NCBI GenBank assembly: GCA_044868005.1
Contig: JBIOVX010000044.1
Span: forward strand, 43,007 to 107,006
Length of the DNA: 64,000 nucleotides
From: DATARR01 sp044868005
GTDB taxonomy: Bacteria > Acidobacteriota > Thermoanaerobaculia > Multivoradales > UBA5704
Reading direction: 5' to 3'
Both the position numbers and the translations under genes were made by a program. The notes beneath the pieces are model-generated. The model ran no database searches. It was not told the DNA's origin and was given only the letters and a program-made list of their open reading frames with translations. The first letter of the stretch is position 1. The number at the start of each line of letters is the position of its first letter. Below, piece after piece: positions 45,280 through 53,926 of the stretch.

Positions 45280-46815
45280 TTACCCCGTATACGAATCGTC
45301 CTGCTCGATCTTCGACAGGACCCAGTCGAACTCGCCGCTGGTGATCTTGGCGCCGCAGTGCTCACACTGGCCCGCCATGTTGACGTCGAGCGGCGCGCCG
45401 CAATTGGGACAGCTCTTGTCGCCGCGCGGCGCGCCGCGGACGCCCGCGCCGCGGATCAGCGTCCAGTACTCGGAGTAGACGCGGTCGTGCCTGGGATCGC
45501 CGGAGACGACGTCGCCCGTCGCCTGGCGGACGGTGTAGTCCCGGCCCGAGCCCCAGAGGCGGACGGTGAGCGAGTCGAAATGGCGGTCGCGCAGCACCTT
45601 CACCGTCTTCCACTCGACGATCCGCATCCCTTCCAGGACGTTGCGCAGCCCCTGCCGCTCGTAGGCGGAGACCCAGTACTGGAGGTAGTCGAAGAGACCG
45701 TCCGAGACGTAGGGACGCGCGCCGCCGAGATCGCGGCGGGACCAGGCTGCGTTGAGCTCGCCGTAGATCAGGCGCAGCCGCGCGTCGAGCGCTGCTTGGG
45801 TGACGGCCGGATCCTCGCGCGCCAGCTCCACCCAGCGGGCGTTGAGCGCGGGATGGGAGATCGTCGGCCAGTCGCTCCCCACCTCCTGCACGTCGGCGGT
45901 GAGGGCGGGCGGGCGCTCCTCGATGCGGATCAGCTCGATCGCTTCCACGCTCCAGTCGAAGCGGCCGCCGGAGACCACCTCGCCGCAGTACTCGCAGCGG
46001 TCGCCTCCCTCCGGACCGAAAGGCGCGCCGCAGTTGGGGCATTGAAACGAGCGCACCTGCGCGGGCGGCTTGCTGCGCACGCCGATGTTGCGCACCAACC
46101 GCCAGCGCTCCTGCACGTAATGCGCATGCTCGGCGCCGGCCATGCCGACCGTCATGTTGGCCTTGAATTCGAGGCCGACCAGCACCTGCGGAATCTCACC
46201 CGGCGAGGCGGCGGAGGCCGTGGGGATGGATAGGTCGACGACGCGCATGGCGCCGATCACGACGCCCGAGACCGGCGCGCCCACCGGACGGCGCTGGGCG
46301 AGGTGGCTCCGCGCCGCCGGGCCCAGATAGGGCGAGAGCGACTCGAGATCGCGCTGGCTGGAGCGGGCCTGGTGAGCGCGGGCGAACAGCGCGTAGGCGA
46401 AGTCCTCGAAGAGGACCACCGAGAATTCCGGGTCCTGATCGCGGATGGCGTCGAGGTCGCGCACGGCGCGGCTGCCGGGCGGTGCCTTGGGGGGCGCCGA
46501 GTCCCAGCTCTGCGGCCCGGCCTTGGCCTTGCGCCGCCGGCGGAGGACGACGAAGACGATGATCGCAATCGTCGCCGGCACGCCGATCTGCGGATAGGCG
46601 AAGACGAACTGGATCCACAGGCGGATCAGCAGGAAGACGAAGCCGCCATCGCCGCCGCCACCACCTCCGCCATCGCCGCCGCCACCGCCGGAGTAGCCCT
46701 GGCCGCCGCCCGGCCGGGCCAGGACGGCCGCCGGCACGAGCAGCAGAAGCGCCACGGCGAGCGCGCCGAGGACGAAGGGGACGGCTCTCGCATGACGCAG
46801 CTTCACCGCTAGCAC
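45280..46815 (-). CDS. Tim44-like membrane protein with two zinc ribbons
   Basis: A 511-residue protein. A signal or first helix (VLGALAVALLLLVPAAVLA) precedes a Gly-rich stretch and a second helix (IGVPATIAIIVFVVL). Tim44-like domains follow (DPEFSVVLFEDFAYALFARA; WSRRDLGGARPYVSDGLFDY). Two zinc ribbons are present, CPNCGAPFGPEGGDRCEYCG and CPNCGAPLDVNMAGQCEHCG. The Gly-rich tract and helix recall bacterial proteins paired with TPM domains. It overlaps the TPM gene by 7 bp. Function unknown; a membrane-attached role is likely. Confidence 0.83.
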   Translation of the reverse strand: MLAVKLRHARAVPFVLGALAVALLLLVPAAVLARPGGGQGYSGGGGGDGGGGGGGDGGFVFLLIRLWIQFVFAYPQIGVPATIAIIVFVVLRRRRKAKAGPQSWDSAPPKAPPGSRAVRDLDAIRDQDPEFSVVLFEDFAYALFARAHQARSSQRDLESLSPYLGPAARSHLAQRRPVGAPVSGVVIGAMRVVDLSIPTASAASPGEIPQVLVGLEFKANMTVGMAGAEHAHYVQERWRLVRNIGVRSKPPAQVRSFQCPNCGAPFGPEGGDRCEYCGEVVSGGRFDWSVEAIELIRIEERPPALTADVQEVGSDWPTISHPALNARWVELAREDPAVTQAALDARLRLIYGELNAAWSRRDLGGARPYVSDGLFDYLQYWVSAYERQGLRNVLEGMRIVEWKTVKVLRDRHFDSLTVRLWGSGRDYTVRQATGDVVSGDPRHDRVYSEYWTLIRGAGVRGAPRGDKSCPNCGAPLDVNMAGQCEHCGAKITSGEFDWVLSKIEQDDSYTG

Positions 46816-47429
46816 ACCTCGTTCGCCAGCTCGTCGACGTCGGCGGCGCTGCGCGCGAGGGCGGGGCTCAGGATCGCCGCGAGACCCCGGATGCGCTCCG
46901 CCACGGCGATGCCGTCGGCGCCGGCCCGCACCGCGCCCTCGATCTCACCGGCGGCCTTCCGCCAGGCGTCCGTGGCGGCGAGCGCCTCGACGCCGACGTC
47001 GACCACCATCACCGCCTCCCGCTCCAGAACGGAGATGTAGAGGAGGATGCCCGTCCGTCCGCTGGTGCCGTGGATGCGACGCTCGACGAAGGTGGCGCGC
47101 GCCGCGGTCTCCACCCGCCGCCGGCGCGCTGTTCGCCGCGTAAGCCCCCGCCGCACGAGCTCGCTGCGGGAGGCGGCGAGGCCTACCAGCGCGCCCACGA
47201 TGACCGGATCGATGAGAAACCAGATCAGCCCGAAGGTCCACCGCGAGTAGAGCAGCACGGCGAGCGCCGCCAATCCCGCGAGGATTCCGGCGGTGAGGTC
47301 CGCATGAAGATACGAGCCCGATCGCGGACGCACCGCCACCACCAGCTCGGCGCTGCTGCACGACTCGACGGCGCGCACCGCCTCGGAGAGCGCCGCCTTC
47401 GACTCTTCGGTGAGAAAGGGTTTGGCCAT
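46809..47429 (-). CDS. TPM-domain membrane protein
   Basis: A 206-residue protein. An N-terminal TPM-like part (SKAALSEAVRAVESCSSAEL followed by VVAVRPRSGSYLHAD) is interrupted by two helices (LTAGILAGLAALAVLLYS, WFLIDPVIVGALVGLAA). The TPM domain continues as GRTGILLYISVLEREAVMVV. TPM proteins have phosphatase-like folds and are linked with thylakoid repair or envelope functions. The ATG at 47429 was chosen because the longer frame upstream runs into a repeat cluster. It overlaps the Tim44-like gene, so both form an operon. Confidence 0.8.
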   Translation of the reverse strand: MAKPFLTEESKAALSEAVRAVESCSSAELVVAVRPRSGSYLHADLTAGILAGLAALAVLLYSRWTFGLIWFLIDPVIVGALVGLAASRSELVRRGLTRRTARRRRVETAARATFVERRIHGTSGRTGILLYISVLEREAVMVVDVGVEALAATDAWRKAAGEIEGAVRAGADGIAVAERIRGLAAILSPALARSAADVDELANEVC

Positions 47430-47486
47430 GGCGGAACCGGCGGCGAGTCTATCGCAGGGCCGGGCCCTCCTCTCCCGGCAAGGGAC

Positions 47487-47575
47487 GACAGGGACAGCAA
47501 GGACGGCAAGGACAAAGAAGGCTTGCTCGAACGGCAACTGTCCTTGTAGTCCTTGCAGTCCTTGGGGTCCTTCAT
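47487..47575. repeat. Inverted clusters of GTCCTTNNN 9-bp repeats
   Basis: Three 9-bp units in the inverse sense (GACAGGGAC-type, 47487-47513) face four units in the direct sense (GTCCTTGTA, GTCCTTGCA, GTCCTTGGG, GTCCTTCAT; 47540-47575). The two can fold as an imperfect hairpin between divergent genes. The same unit encodes a signal peptide at 12519-12554. Confidence 0.75.
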
Positions 47576-47581
47576 CGCGGC

Positions 47582-47587
47582 TACAAT
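47582..47587 (+). promoter_or_regulatory. -10 box of a probable leaderless gene
   Basis: TACAAT is 8 nt upstream of the GTG start at 47596 and no Shine-Dalgarno is present. Confidence 0.45.
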
Positions 47588-47595
47588 TCTCCGCC

Positions 47596-48252
47596 GTGGA
47601 CCTCCCCCGCTGGCGCGTCCCTCCTGCTCCTTCCTCCTGGAACCCCAACGCCGAGCTCTCCTCTAAAACCTGGGATGGCGTCCCGGACCTCGCGCCGTTC
47701 ACGCTCGCCGATGGCAGCGGTCCGGCCCTCCAGCAGACGCGGGTGCGGCTCTGCTGCGATGAAGCGATGCTCCATGTGCGCTTCGATTGCGAGGACCGCG
47801 ACGCCTGGGGCACCTATGGACGGCGCGACGATCCGATCTATGAGGAGGAGGCCGTCGAGGTCTTCCTGGCTCCGGGCGAGGAGGACCCCGCGCGGTACTT
47901 CGAATTCGAGGTGAGCCCGCTGGGCGTCCTCTTCGATGCCCGCGTCCACAATCCCACCTCGCTGCGCGCCGACATGACGGCCGATCCGGCGTGGGACTGC
48001 CCGGGCCTGCGCTGGGCCGTGGGACGCGGAGCGGCACGGCAGGACTGGTGGGCCGTCCTCGCGATTCCCTGGCAGGGACTCGGTTCGATGCGTGATCCGC
48101 CGCGGATCTGGCGGGCCAACTTCTACCGCATCGAGCGGCCGCGCGGCGGCGAGCCCGAATTCAGTTGCTGGTCGCCCACCCTCACCCGGCCGGCGGATTT
48201 TCACCGCCCGTCGCGCTTCGGGTTCCTCGAGCTGGCGGCGAGCAGCCGGTAG
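47596..48252 (+). CDS. Carbohydrate-binding family 9-like protein
   Basis: A 218-residue beta-sandwich protein resembling CBM9-like domains found alone in bacteria. Typical stretches are TRVRLCCDEAMLHVRFDCED, YEEEAVEVFLAPG, RYFEFEVSPLGVLFDARVHN and WWAVLAIPWQGL, ending WRANFYRIERP and FHRPSRFGFLEL. There is no signal peptide. The GTG at 47596 lies 8 nt after TACAAT. The tail overlaps the end of the convergent membrane gene by about 50 bp. Ligand unknown. Confidence 0.83.
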   Translation: MDLPRWRVPPAPSSWNPNAELSSKTWDGVPDLAPFTLADGSGPALQQTRVRLCCDEAMLHVRFDCEDRDAWGTYGRRDDPIYEEEAVEVFLAPGEEDPARYFEFEVSPLGVLFDARVHNPTSLRADMTADPAWDCPGLRWAVGRGAARQDWWAVLAIPWQGLGSMRDPPRIWRANFYRIERPRGGEPEFSCWSPTLTRPADFHRPSRFGFLELAASSR

Positions 48253-49907
48253 ACCGCGATGCGGCCGGAGCTGTAGACCCGCTCGACCTGGCGGCCCGCG
48301 GTCCTCGCCTCCCAGGCCCGCAGCGCCTGCTGCCGTCCGGGGCTGCGCGCGTGGATCACGAGATGGGAGATCCTGTACTGCCGGAGCAGGCCGAAGCCGT
48401 TCCGGTCCGGCAGGAAACGGATCGTCTCGGCCAGCCGTTGATGGCTCTCCGGCGCATAGCCGCTGAAGCCGTTGGCGAGCGGCTTCCAATGCAGCGTGGA
48501 GTAATAGAGGTAACGGTTCTCCCGCGCGTCGTCGTAGATGGGCAGCTCGACGATGGCCTTGACGGAGGGCTCGCGGGCGATCCAGCGATAGACCTCCGGG
48601 AATCCCTCTTCGCGGGGCAGCGGCTGCCAGCGCAGCGGCCGGGGCATCAGCTCGACGGCGAGGACGATCCCCAGCAGAGCGGCCAGCGCCGCGCGCGTCC
48701 ACGGCCTGGCCAGCTTCCCGCGCAGAAAGTCGACGCCGCGCCCCGCGAAGCACACCAAGGCCAACGACACGAAGACGTAGAAGCGGGCCGGCACCCGCAT
48801 GCCGCTCAAGCCGGGAATGACCCGCATCAGCGGCGCGTAGACCACCGGGAACGTCAGAGCAAAGCAGAGCAGGCCGGCGAGCGCGAGCCCTCTCTCCCAC
48901 GGGTCCGCCGGCTCTTCGCGGCGGCGCCGCCAGCGGCTGACCGCTCCCACGAAGAAGAGCGCCGTGGGCAGCGCTCCCGCGAAGAGCACGCGCTCCGGCT
49001 CGAATTCGAACCGCGCCGGTATGCCGAGCTTCCGGCGGACGAACCACTTCACCTGAGGGCTCAGGTGGAGACTGTTTTTCGCGGGCGTGACATAGCTCGC
49101 CGGCGTCGCTCCGAACTTCCAGATCTCCTCGTCCGTGCGAACGAGCCCCAGCGACTTCGACGTCCGGACGTACGGCAGGAAGAGGAGGAGGAGAGCCGTC
49201 CCCGCGATCAGACCCACCGGGACGAGGAGCCGCAGCGAGCGAAGCGAAAACAGCTCCCGCTTCTCGGTCGCCAGCCGGTTGATCAGCAACGCCAGCATGG
49301 GGAAGTGGATCATGTAGGCGAGATAGCACCCGCCCGTCACGTGCAGAAGGTAGAAGAGGAGGAACAGCGCGGCGTTCTTCCACGTCCGCTCGGCCAACAG
49401 GCGGTCCCAGAACCAGAGCGTCAGCGGAATCCACTGCGCGATGAGAACCTGGAGATGTGCCATCTGCGCCACGCGGAAGGAGGAGAAGGCGTACATCCAG
49501 CCGGCGAGCACCGCGGCGGCCCAGGAAAGGCCGGCGCGGCGGCAGACCCAACAGACGGCGAGAGCGCTCGCCACGAACGAGGTGAAAAGGAGGAAGTTGT
49601 ATCCGGCGACGGGGTTGGAAAACAGCGCGAGCTGCGCTGCCGGACCGAGCAGATGATCGGAGAGCGCGAGCGCGCCGCGCGTGGGGAAGAAAAGGTTGGC
49701 GTTCCACAGATCGGGCAGCCCCATCCGGATCTGGTGGGCGCTCCAATTCAGGACATAGAAATTGAACAGCGGATCGTCCAGGCTCGGCGCCAGGCGGTCT
49801 CCGCCCACGCGCCAGATGGGGCGCAGATAGAGGAGAGTCATCGCCGCATAGAGGCAGGCCACGGCCGTCCAGGCCAGAGCGCGCGCGGTTCGCGGCGGGA
49901 GCTTCAT
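48201..49907 (-). CDS. Large polytopic membrane protein, glycosyltransferase/YfhO type (copy 2)
   Basis: A 568-residue protein with ten or more membrane helices. The N-terminus (TLLYLRPIWRVGG, DPLFNFYVLNWSAHQIR) has the acidic DDPLF motif in the first outer loop, as in GT-C type glycosyltransferases. A cytoplasmic or periplasmic C-terminal domain follows (FPEVYRWIAREPSVKAIVEL, SHLVIHARSPGRQQ). It is clearly paralogous to the gene just upstream and overlaps it by 4 bp, so this is a tandem duplication. Likely role: transfer of sugars from a lipid carrier to surface glycans or proteins. Confidence 0.82.
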   Translation of the reverse strand: MKLPPRTARALAWTAVACLYAAMTLLYLRPIWRVGGDRLAPSLDDPLFNFYVLNWSAHQIRMGLPDLWNANLFFPTRGALALSDHLLGPAAQLALFSNPVAGYNFLLFTSFVASALAVCWVCRRAGLSWAAAVLAGWMYAFSSFRVAQMAHLQVLIAQWIPLTLWFWDRLLAERTWKNAALFLLFYLLHVTGGCYLAYMIHFPMLALLINRLATEKRELFSLRSLRLLVPVGLIAGTALLLLFLPYVRTSKSLGLVRTDEEIWKFGATPASYVTPAKNSLHLSPQVKWFVRRKLGIPARFEFEPERVLFAGALPTALFFVGAVSRWRRRREEPADPWERGLALAGLLCFALTFPVVYAPLMRVIPGLSGMRVPARFYVFVSLALVCFAGRGVDFLRGKLARPWTRAALAALLGIVLAVELMPRPLRWQPLPREEGFPEVYRWIAREPSVKAIVELPIYDDARENRYLYYSTLHWKPLANGFSGYAPESHQRLAETIRFLPDRNGFGLLRQYRISHLVIHARSPGRQQALRAWEARTAGRQVERVYSSGRIAVYRLLAASSRNPKRDGR

Positions 49908-51652
49908 CGCGCTCTCGGCGCTCGCGCGGGGCCTGGCGCGTCGAGCAGCCGGTAGACGTAGATCCCGTCCGACTGGTACACCTTTTCCAACTGGCGCCGC
50001 GGTCCGGTCAAGAACCGGCCCTCCCATCGCCGCAGGGCTCTCACCCTGTCCGGCCTGCGCGCATGGACCACGATGTGGGTGATCCACCAGTCGCGCAGCA
50101 GGTCGAAGGCGGCCGGATTGGGAAGGTAGCGGAAGCGGTCCGTCAGCATCTGGTGGCTCACCGGCATGTAGCCGCCGTAGCCGTTGGCGATCGGCTTCCA
50201 GTGGACGGTCGAGGCGTAGAGGTAATCGGTCTCCCGGCTGTCTCCGGCGATGGGGATCTCGAGCAGGGCCTTGACCTCCGGCCGATCGCGGATCCAGCGG
50301 TAGACTTCCGGCAGCTCCTCCTCGCGGGGCAGGCGCTCCCAATGAAGCTCGCGCGGAGCCAGCTCGACGGCGAGGACGACGGCGAGGACGGAGGCGGCGG
50401 CGATCCGGCCCCACGATCCGCGGACGCGGCGCAGCAGAACGTCCACTCCCAGAGCGGCAAAATAAACGACGGTCAGCGACGTGAAGGCATAGAAGCGGGC
50501 GGGAACGCGCATTCCGGCGAGTCCGGGAACGATCCGCATCAGCGGCAGGTAGACCCGCACCAGGGAGAGGGCGAAGCAGAGGAGACCCGCGAGCAAGAGC
50601 CCGCGGGCCCAGACGTCGGGCGGGCCCTCCCTGCGCCGGCGCCAGGCGGCGACGGCTCCCACGAAGAAGAGGATCGTCGGCAGGAAGCCGGCGAACAGGG
50701 AATTCTCGGGACGATAGAGCCGATCCGCCGACTCGCCCCAGATCCGGTGCAGGAACCGCTCCGTCCGCGGGCCAAAGTAAAGGTTTTCACGCGCGGGGCT
50801 GAAGTAGCTGACCCAGGTGGCGCCGAACTCCTGGATCTCCGCCGCGGAGCGGGTGAGGCCCTGCGTGCGCGAGATCCGCACGTAGGGCAGGAAGAGCACG
50901 GCGACGGCCACGGCCGCCACTGCAGCCACAGGCACTAGCACCCGCAAGGAGCGCGGAGAAACCAGCTCTCTCCTCTCCGCGAGCGCGCGGCTGATGAGGA
51001 TCGCCAGCAGCGGGAAATGGATCATGTACGCGAGATAGCAGCCGCCGGAAAGATTCAACAGATAGAAGACGAGGAAGAGCACGGCGTTCTTCGCCGTCCG
51101 CTCGGCCAGGAGCCGATCCCAGAACCACAGGGTGAGGGGGATCCATTGCGCGATCACGACTTGCAGATGGGTCGTCTGCGAGAGCCGGAAGGAGGAGAAC
51201 GCGTACATCATTCCGCCCAGCACGGCCGCCGCCCACGAGAGCCCGGCCCGGCGGAGCACCCAGCACACCGCGAGGGCGCTGCCGATGAAGGAGGTGAGGA
51301 GCAGGAAGTTGTAGCCGGCGATGGCGTTGGGGATCACCAGCAGGAACAGAGCGAGCTGCGCCGCCGGTCCCAGCAGGTGGTCGGAGAAAGCGAGGGCGCC
51401 CTTGGTGGGATAGAACATATTGGCGTTCCAGACGTCGGGCAGGCCGAGCTGGATCTGATGAGCGCCCCACTTCAGGACGTAGAGGTTGAACAGCGGATCC
51501 CCGAGGTCCGGGCCGAGGTGATCGCTCCACAGCCGCGGCAGGGGCCAGAAGTAGATGAGGGTCAGCGCCGTATACAGGCCGGCCACCGCCGTCCATTGCA
51601 GGACGCGCGGCCATCGCGGGTGCTGCGGAACCTCCGTCGCTTTCGGCTGCAC
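49904..51652 (-). CDS. Large polytopic membrane protein, glycosyltransferase/YfhO type (copy 1)
   Basis: A 582-residue paralogue of the downstream gene, sharing QLGLPDVWNANMFYPTKGAL and FSDHLLGPAAQLALF with only small changes. It has the loop motif GDPLFNLYVLKW, several helices, and a C-terminal domain (LPEVYRWIRDRPEVKALLEI, THIVVHARRPDR). The GTG at 51652 was chosen because upstream codons in the frame read like antisense. TATACT (51667-51662) lies 9 nt before it, so the mRNA may be leaderless. Divergent from the membrane gene at 51698. Confidence 0.82.
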   Translation of the reverse strand: MQPKATEVPQHPRWPRVLQWTAVAGLYTALTLIYFWPLPRLWSDHLGPDLGDPLFNLYVLKWGAHQIQLGLPDVWNANMFYPTKGALAFSDHLLGPAAQLALFLLVIPNAIAGYNFLLLTSFIGSALAVCWVLRRAGLSWAAAVLGGMMYAFSSFRLSQTTHLQVVIAQWIPLTLWFWDRLLAERTAKNAVLFLVFYLLNLSGGCYLAYMIHFPLLAILISRALAERRELVSPRSLRVLVPVAAVAAVAVAVLFLPYVRISRTQGLTRSAAEIQEFGATWVSYFSPARENLYFGPRTERFLHRIWGESADRLYRPENSLFAGFLPTILFFVGAVAAWRRRREGPPDVWARGLLLAGLLCFALSLVRVYLPLMRIVPGLAGMRVPARFYAFTSLTVVYFAALGVDVLLRRVRGSWGRIAAASVLAVVLAVELAPRELHWERLPREEELPEVYRWIRDRPEVKALLEIPIAGDSRETDYLYASTVHWKPIANGYGGYMPVSHQMLTDRFRYLPNPAAFDLLRDWWITHIVVHARRPDRVRALRRWEGRFLTGPRRQLEKVYQSDGIYVYRLLDAPGPARAPRAR

Positions 51653-51661
51653 GAGCCGCAG

Positions 51662-51667
51662 AGTATA
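51662..51667 (-). promoter_or_regulatory. -10 box before the membrane-protein operon
   Basis: TATACT on the minus strand sits 9 nt before the GTG at 51652, in the 45-bp gap between divergent genes. Confidence 0.4.
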
Positions 51668-51697
51668 TAGTTCGGCCCTCGCCAAGCCCCTGCTCCG

Positions 51698-53089
51698 ATG
51701 TCCTCCCCAAACCCATGCCGGCTCTCTCCGCCCGCGGCGGCCCGAGCGGTCTGGATCCTCTTCGCCGCCGGTCTCGGCATCGCGATCCTCATGCTCGTCC
51801 GCAGCCAGGTCGGCGGCGATCAGCTCAACCTGCTGGCCCGCGGCTGGCTGCTGGCCGCCGAGGAGAAATGGATCTCCTACGGCAATCCCATGTCCACCGG
51901 CGGCAAGGCGCCGGGCGGCATCACCAGCCTGCTGGTCGGCCTGCCGCTGATGCTGTGGAAGGACCACCGCGCGCCGAGCCTCCTCATCCTCCTCTTCCAC
52001 GTCGCCGCCTACTGGCTCCTCGACGGCACGCTCAAGCGCATCCTCTCTCCCTTCGAGCGGGTGCTGCTCGCGGTGCTCTACTGGCTCAATCCCTGGCAGC
52101 TCTACTTCGCGGCGTTCCTCTGGAACCCGAACTACCTGTTTTTCTTCGGTGCCGTCCACCTGTGGAGCGCTCTCGCGCAACGCGAGCGCGGTCGCTTCTG
52201 GCCCTCCTTCCTGCACGTTGCCGGGCTGGCGCTGTCATTCCAGATCCATGCGTCGTTCCTGCTGCTGGCCGTGGCCTCCTTCCTGCTGTGGCTGCGCCGG
52301 TACTTCCGGATTCACTGGGGCGGCGCGATCGCGGGAGGGGTCCTGGCTTCGCTGCCGCTGATTCCCTGGGCGATGGACGTGGCGTCTCAGCCGGCCATCC
52401 TCACCGGAGCCGACAAGGGCTTCCTCGGGCGCGGCCTGATCCTCGTCTTCCCGCTCGTGCGCGGGCTGATGTATTGGCTGCGCTACGCCTCGCTCGCCCT
52501 CTCCGACCGCATGTCCGACTTCGACTTCTCCAGCCTCCTCGGCTCCGATCCGGGGCTGGGCACGTTCCTCAACAAAGGCGCCCGCACCGTGCTGTCCCTC
52601 ACGCTGGCGATCCCGTTGCTGGCGAACGCCCGCCTGTGGCGCGGAGCGCGGCGGCTGTGGCGGGAAAGGTTGGCGCCCGGCACGACGGATCGCGACTGGC
52701 TCAAAGGCTACGCGCGCGTCTCGTTCGTCGCGGCCGCCATCGTCTTCGCCTTGTCGCCGACGACGGCGATGATGTGGCAGGGGCTGATCGTCCTCCACGC
52801 CGCCATCCTGCCGGTCCTTCTGTGGGTGGGCAGCCTAGGACGGACGCGCATCGCGCCGCGCGTCCTGAAAGCGGTCTGGGTCTACACTGCCCTGGAGATC
52901 GTGCTGCTCCTCGCCATGGCCTTCGGCAATCCCCAGTATCGCTGCGGCGGTCCGATGAAGCGGCGCGATTTCGTCTTTCCCTTGCGCTACGACCACCCGA
53001 TGATGCGCGAGCTGAAGATTCAGCAGACCTGCCCGTGGCCGATGAATCAGCCGGATGGATGGTGGCCGGATGTGCTGCCGGGACGGTGA
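51698..53089 (+). CDS. Polytopic membrane protein, GT-C glycosyltransferase-like
   Basis: A 463-residue protein with about ten helices (AVWILFAAGLGIAILMLVRS, SLLILLFHVAAYWLLDG, VLLAVLYWLNPWQLYFAAFL). The early outer loop contains VGGDQLNLLARGWLLAAEE. It resembles GT39/ArnT-type transferases in layout but lacks the paired sequence features of the two adjacent membrane genes, so it is not a third copy. A Cys-containing tail (YRCGGPMKRRDF, IQQTCPWPMNQPDG) ends the protein. Likely surface-glycan assembly, low certainty. Confidence 0.72.
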   Translation: MSSPNPCRLSPPAAARAVWILFAAGLGIAILMLVRSQVGGDQLNLLARGWLLAAEEKWISYGNPMSTGGKAPGGITSLLVGLPLMLWKDHRAPSLLILLFHVAAYWLLDGTLKRILSPFERVLLAVLYWLNPWQLYFAAFLWNPNYLFFFGAVHLWSALAQRERGRFWPSFLHVAGLALSFQIHASFLLLAVASFLLWLRRYFRIHWGGAIAGGVLASLPLIPWAMDVASQPAILTGADKGFLGRGLILVFPLVRGLMYWLRYASLALSDRMSDFDFSSLLGSDPGLGTFLNKGARTVLSLTLAIPLLANARLWRGARRLWRERLAPGTTDRDWLKGYARVSFVAAAIVFALSPTTAMMWQGLIVLHAAILPVLLWVGSLGRTRIAPRVLKAVWVYTALEIVLLLAMAFGNPQYRCGGPMKRRDFVFPLRYDHPMMRELKIQQTCPWPMNQPDGWWPDVLPGR

Positions 53090-53092
53090 CGC

Positions 53093-53443
53093 TTATAAGG
53101 GTAGGTAGAAGACTTTCCCCTCGTACTCTCCCTCCAAACTACCATCCACCAAGAGAAGCAACTCCTCGATCGCCTGCCCAAGAGGCATTGATTTGGGAAC
53201 CTCAAAAACGCCCGGCATGGATTCACCAGCAACGACACGTGCGAAGCAGAAACGAGGGATGGTTTTCACGTCGTGCGTCATCAGAATCCGCCCTTCGCGT
53301 GCGGCCCAGGCCAGGACGGTCGGATCATCGGCGCTTGTCAAACCGGCGTCTTGGACCCGCACGACGTCCACGGCCGAACTTCGGCGCTGGAGGCCATGAA
53401 CGATTCGGTTGTCGAAGTTTTCGTCGGCCGCTAGCTTGAGCAT
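53093..53443 (-). CDS. DUF5615 PIN-like toxin candidate
   Basis: A 116-residue PIN-like protein. Acidic residues in LAADENFDNRIV (D7, E8), in ADDPTVLAWAAREGRILMTH and in the following DVKTIPRF match the DUF5615 family. This family is predicted to be ribonuclease toxins of toxin-antitoxin pairs. The stop nearly abuts the end of the convergent membrane gene. The DUF433 protein is encoded 81 bp upstream on the same strand, the standard pairing. Confidence 0.87.
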   Translation of the reverse strand: MLKLAADENFDNRIVHGLQRRSSAVDVVRVQDAGLTSADDPTVLAWAAREGRILMTHDVKTIPRFCFARVVAGESMPGVFEVPKSMPLGQAIEELLLLVDGSLEGEYEGKVFYLPL

Positions 53444-53524
53444 GGAGGCAAGCTAGCACCATTTAGGTTGGCGCAACAAAGATGTATTGCTTTCACGCCA
53501 CGAAAGTGGTACATCCCGTTCGAC

Positions 53525-53854
53525 TCACTTCTCATTCCGGCGAGCGAGTAATCTCTCGCGAATCCCTCGGGTGTCTTGCCGCGCTTCGATCTCCCGGCGG
53601 ATTTCCTCCGCTTCTCGCTCCTGCTGCTCGAGGTAGGCGTCAACTTCGGCCTGGTGACGCAGGTAATAGCCGATCACCAAGTAGACATCTGTTAGGCTTA
53701 GGGTCGGAAAGCTCAGGGCGATCTGTTCGGCGCCTTCCCCGTTCCGGAACGCGTAAACAACGCTATCCAGAGTGACACGGGTACTCCCAACCCTGAGGGT
53801 TCCATGTTTATCCCTCCGCAGAGGGACGGTCTCGGTCGCGAAAGCTACACTCAT
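53525..53854 (-). CDS. DUF433 family antitoxin candidate
   Basis: A 109-residue protein. The DUF433 core (KHGTLRVGSTRVTLDSVVYA, GEGAEQIALSFPTLSLTDVY) is followed by an acidic helical tail (EVDAYLEQQEREAEEIRREI). DUF433 proteins are the usual antitoxin partners of DUF5615. The ATG at 53854 has GGGAGC upstream; longer starts read like antisense. The tail probably wraps the toxin. The pair forms a toxin-antitoxin operon. Confidence 0.85.
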   Translation of the reverse strand: MSVAFATETVPLRRDKHGTLRVGSTRVTLDSVVYAFRNGEGAEQIALSFPTLSLTDVYLVIGYYLRHQAEVDAYLEQQEREAEEIRREIEARQDTRGIRERLLARRNEK

Positions 53855-53926
53855 AAAAGCTCCCAGGACATTATAGCTGAAGGCCTCGCGGGGCCGCCGC
53901 AGGCGACCCCTCGACACACTGCAAGG

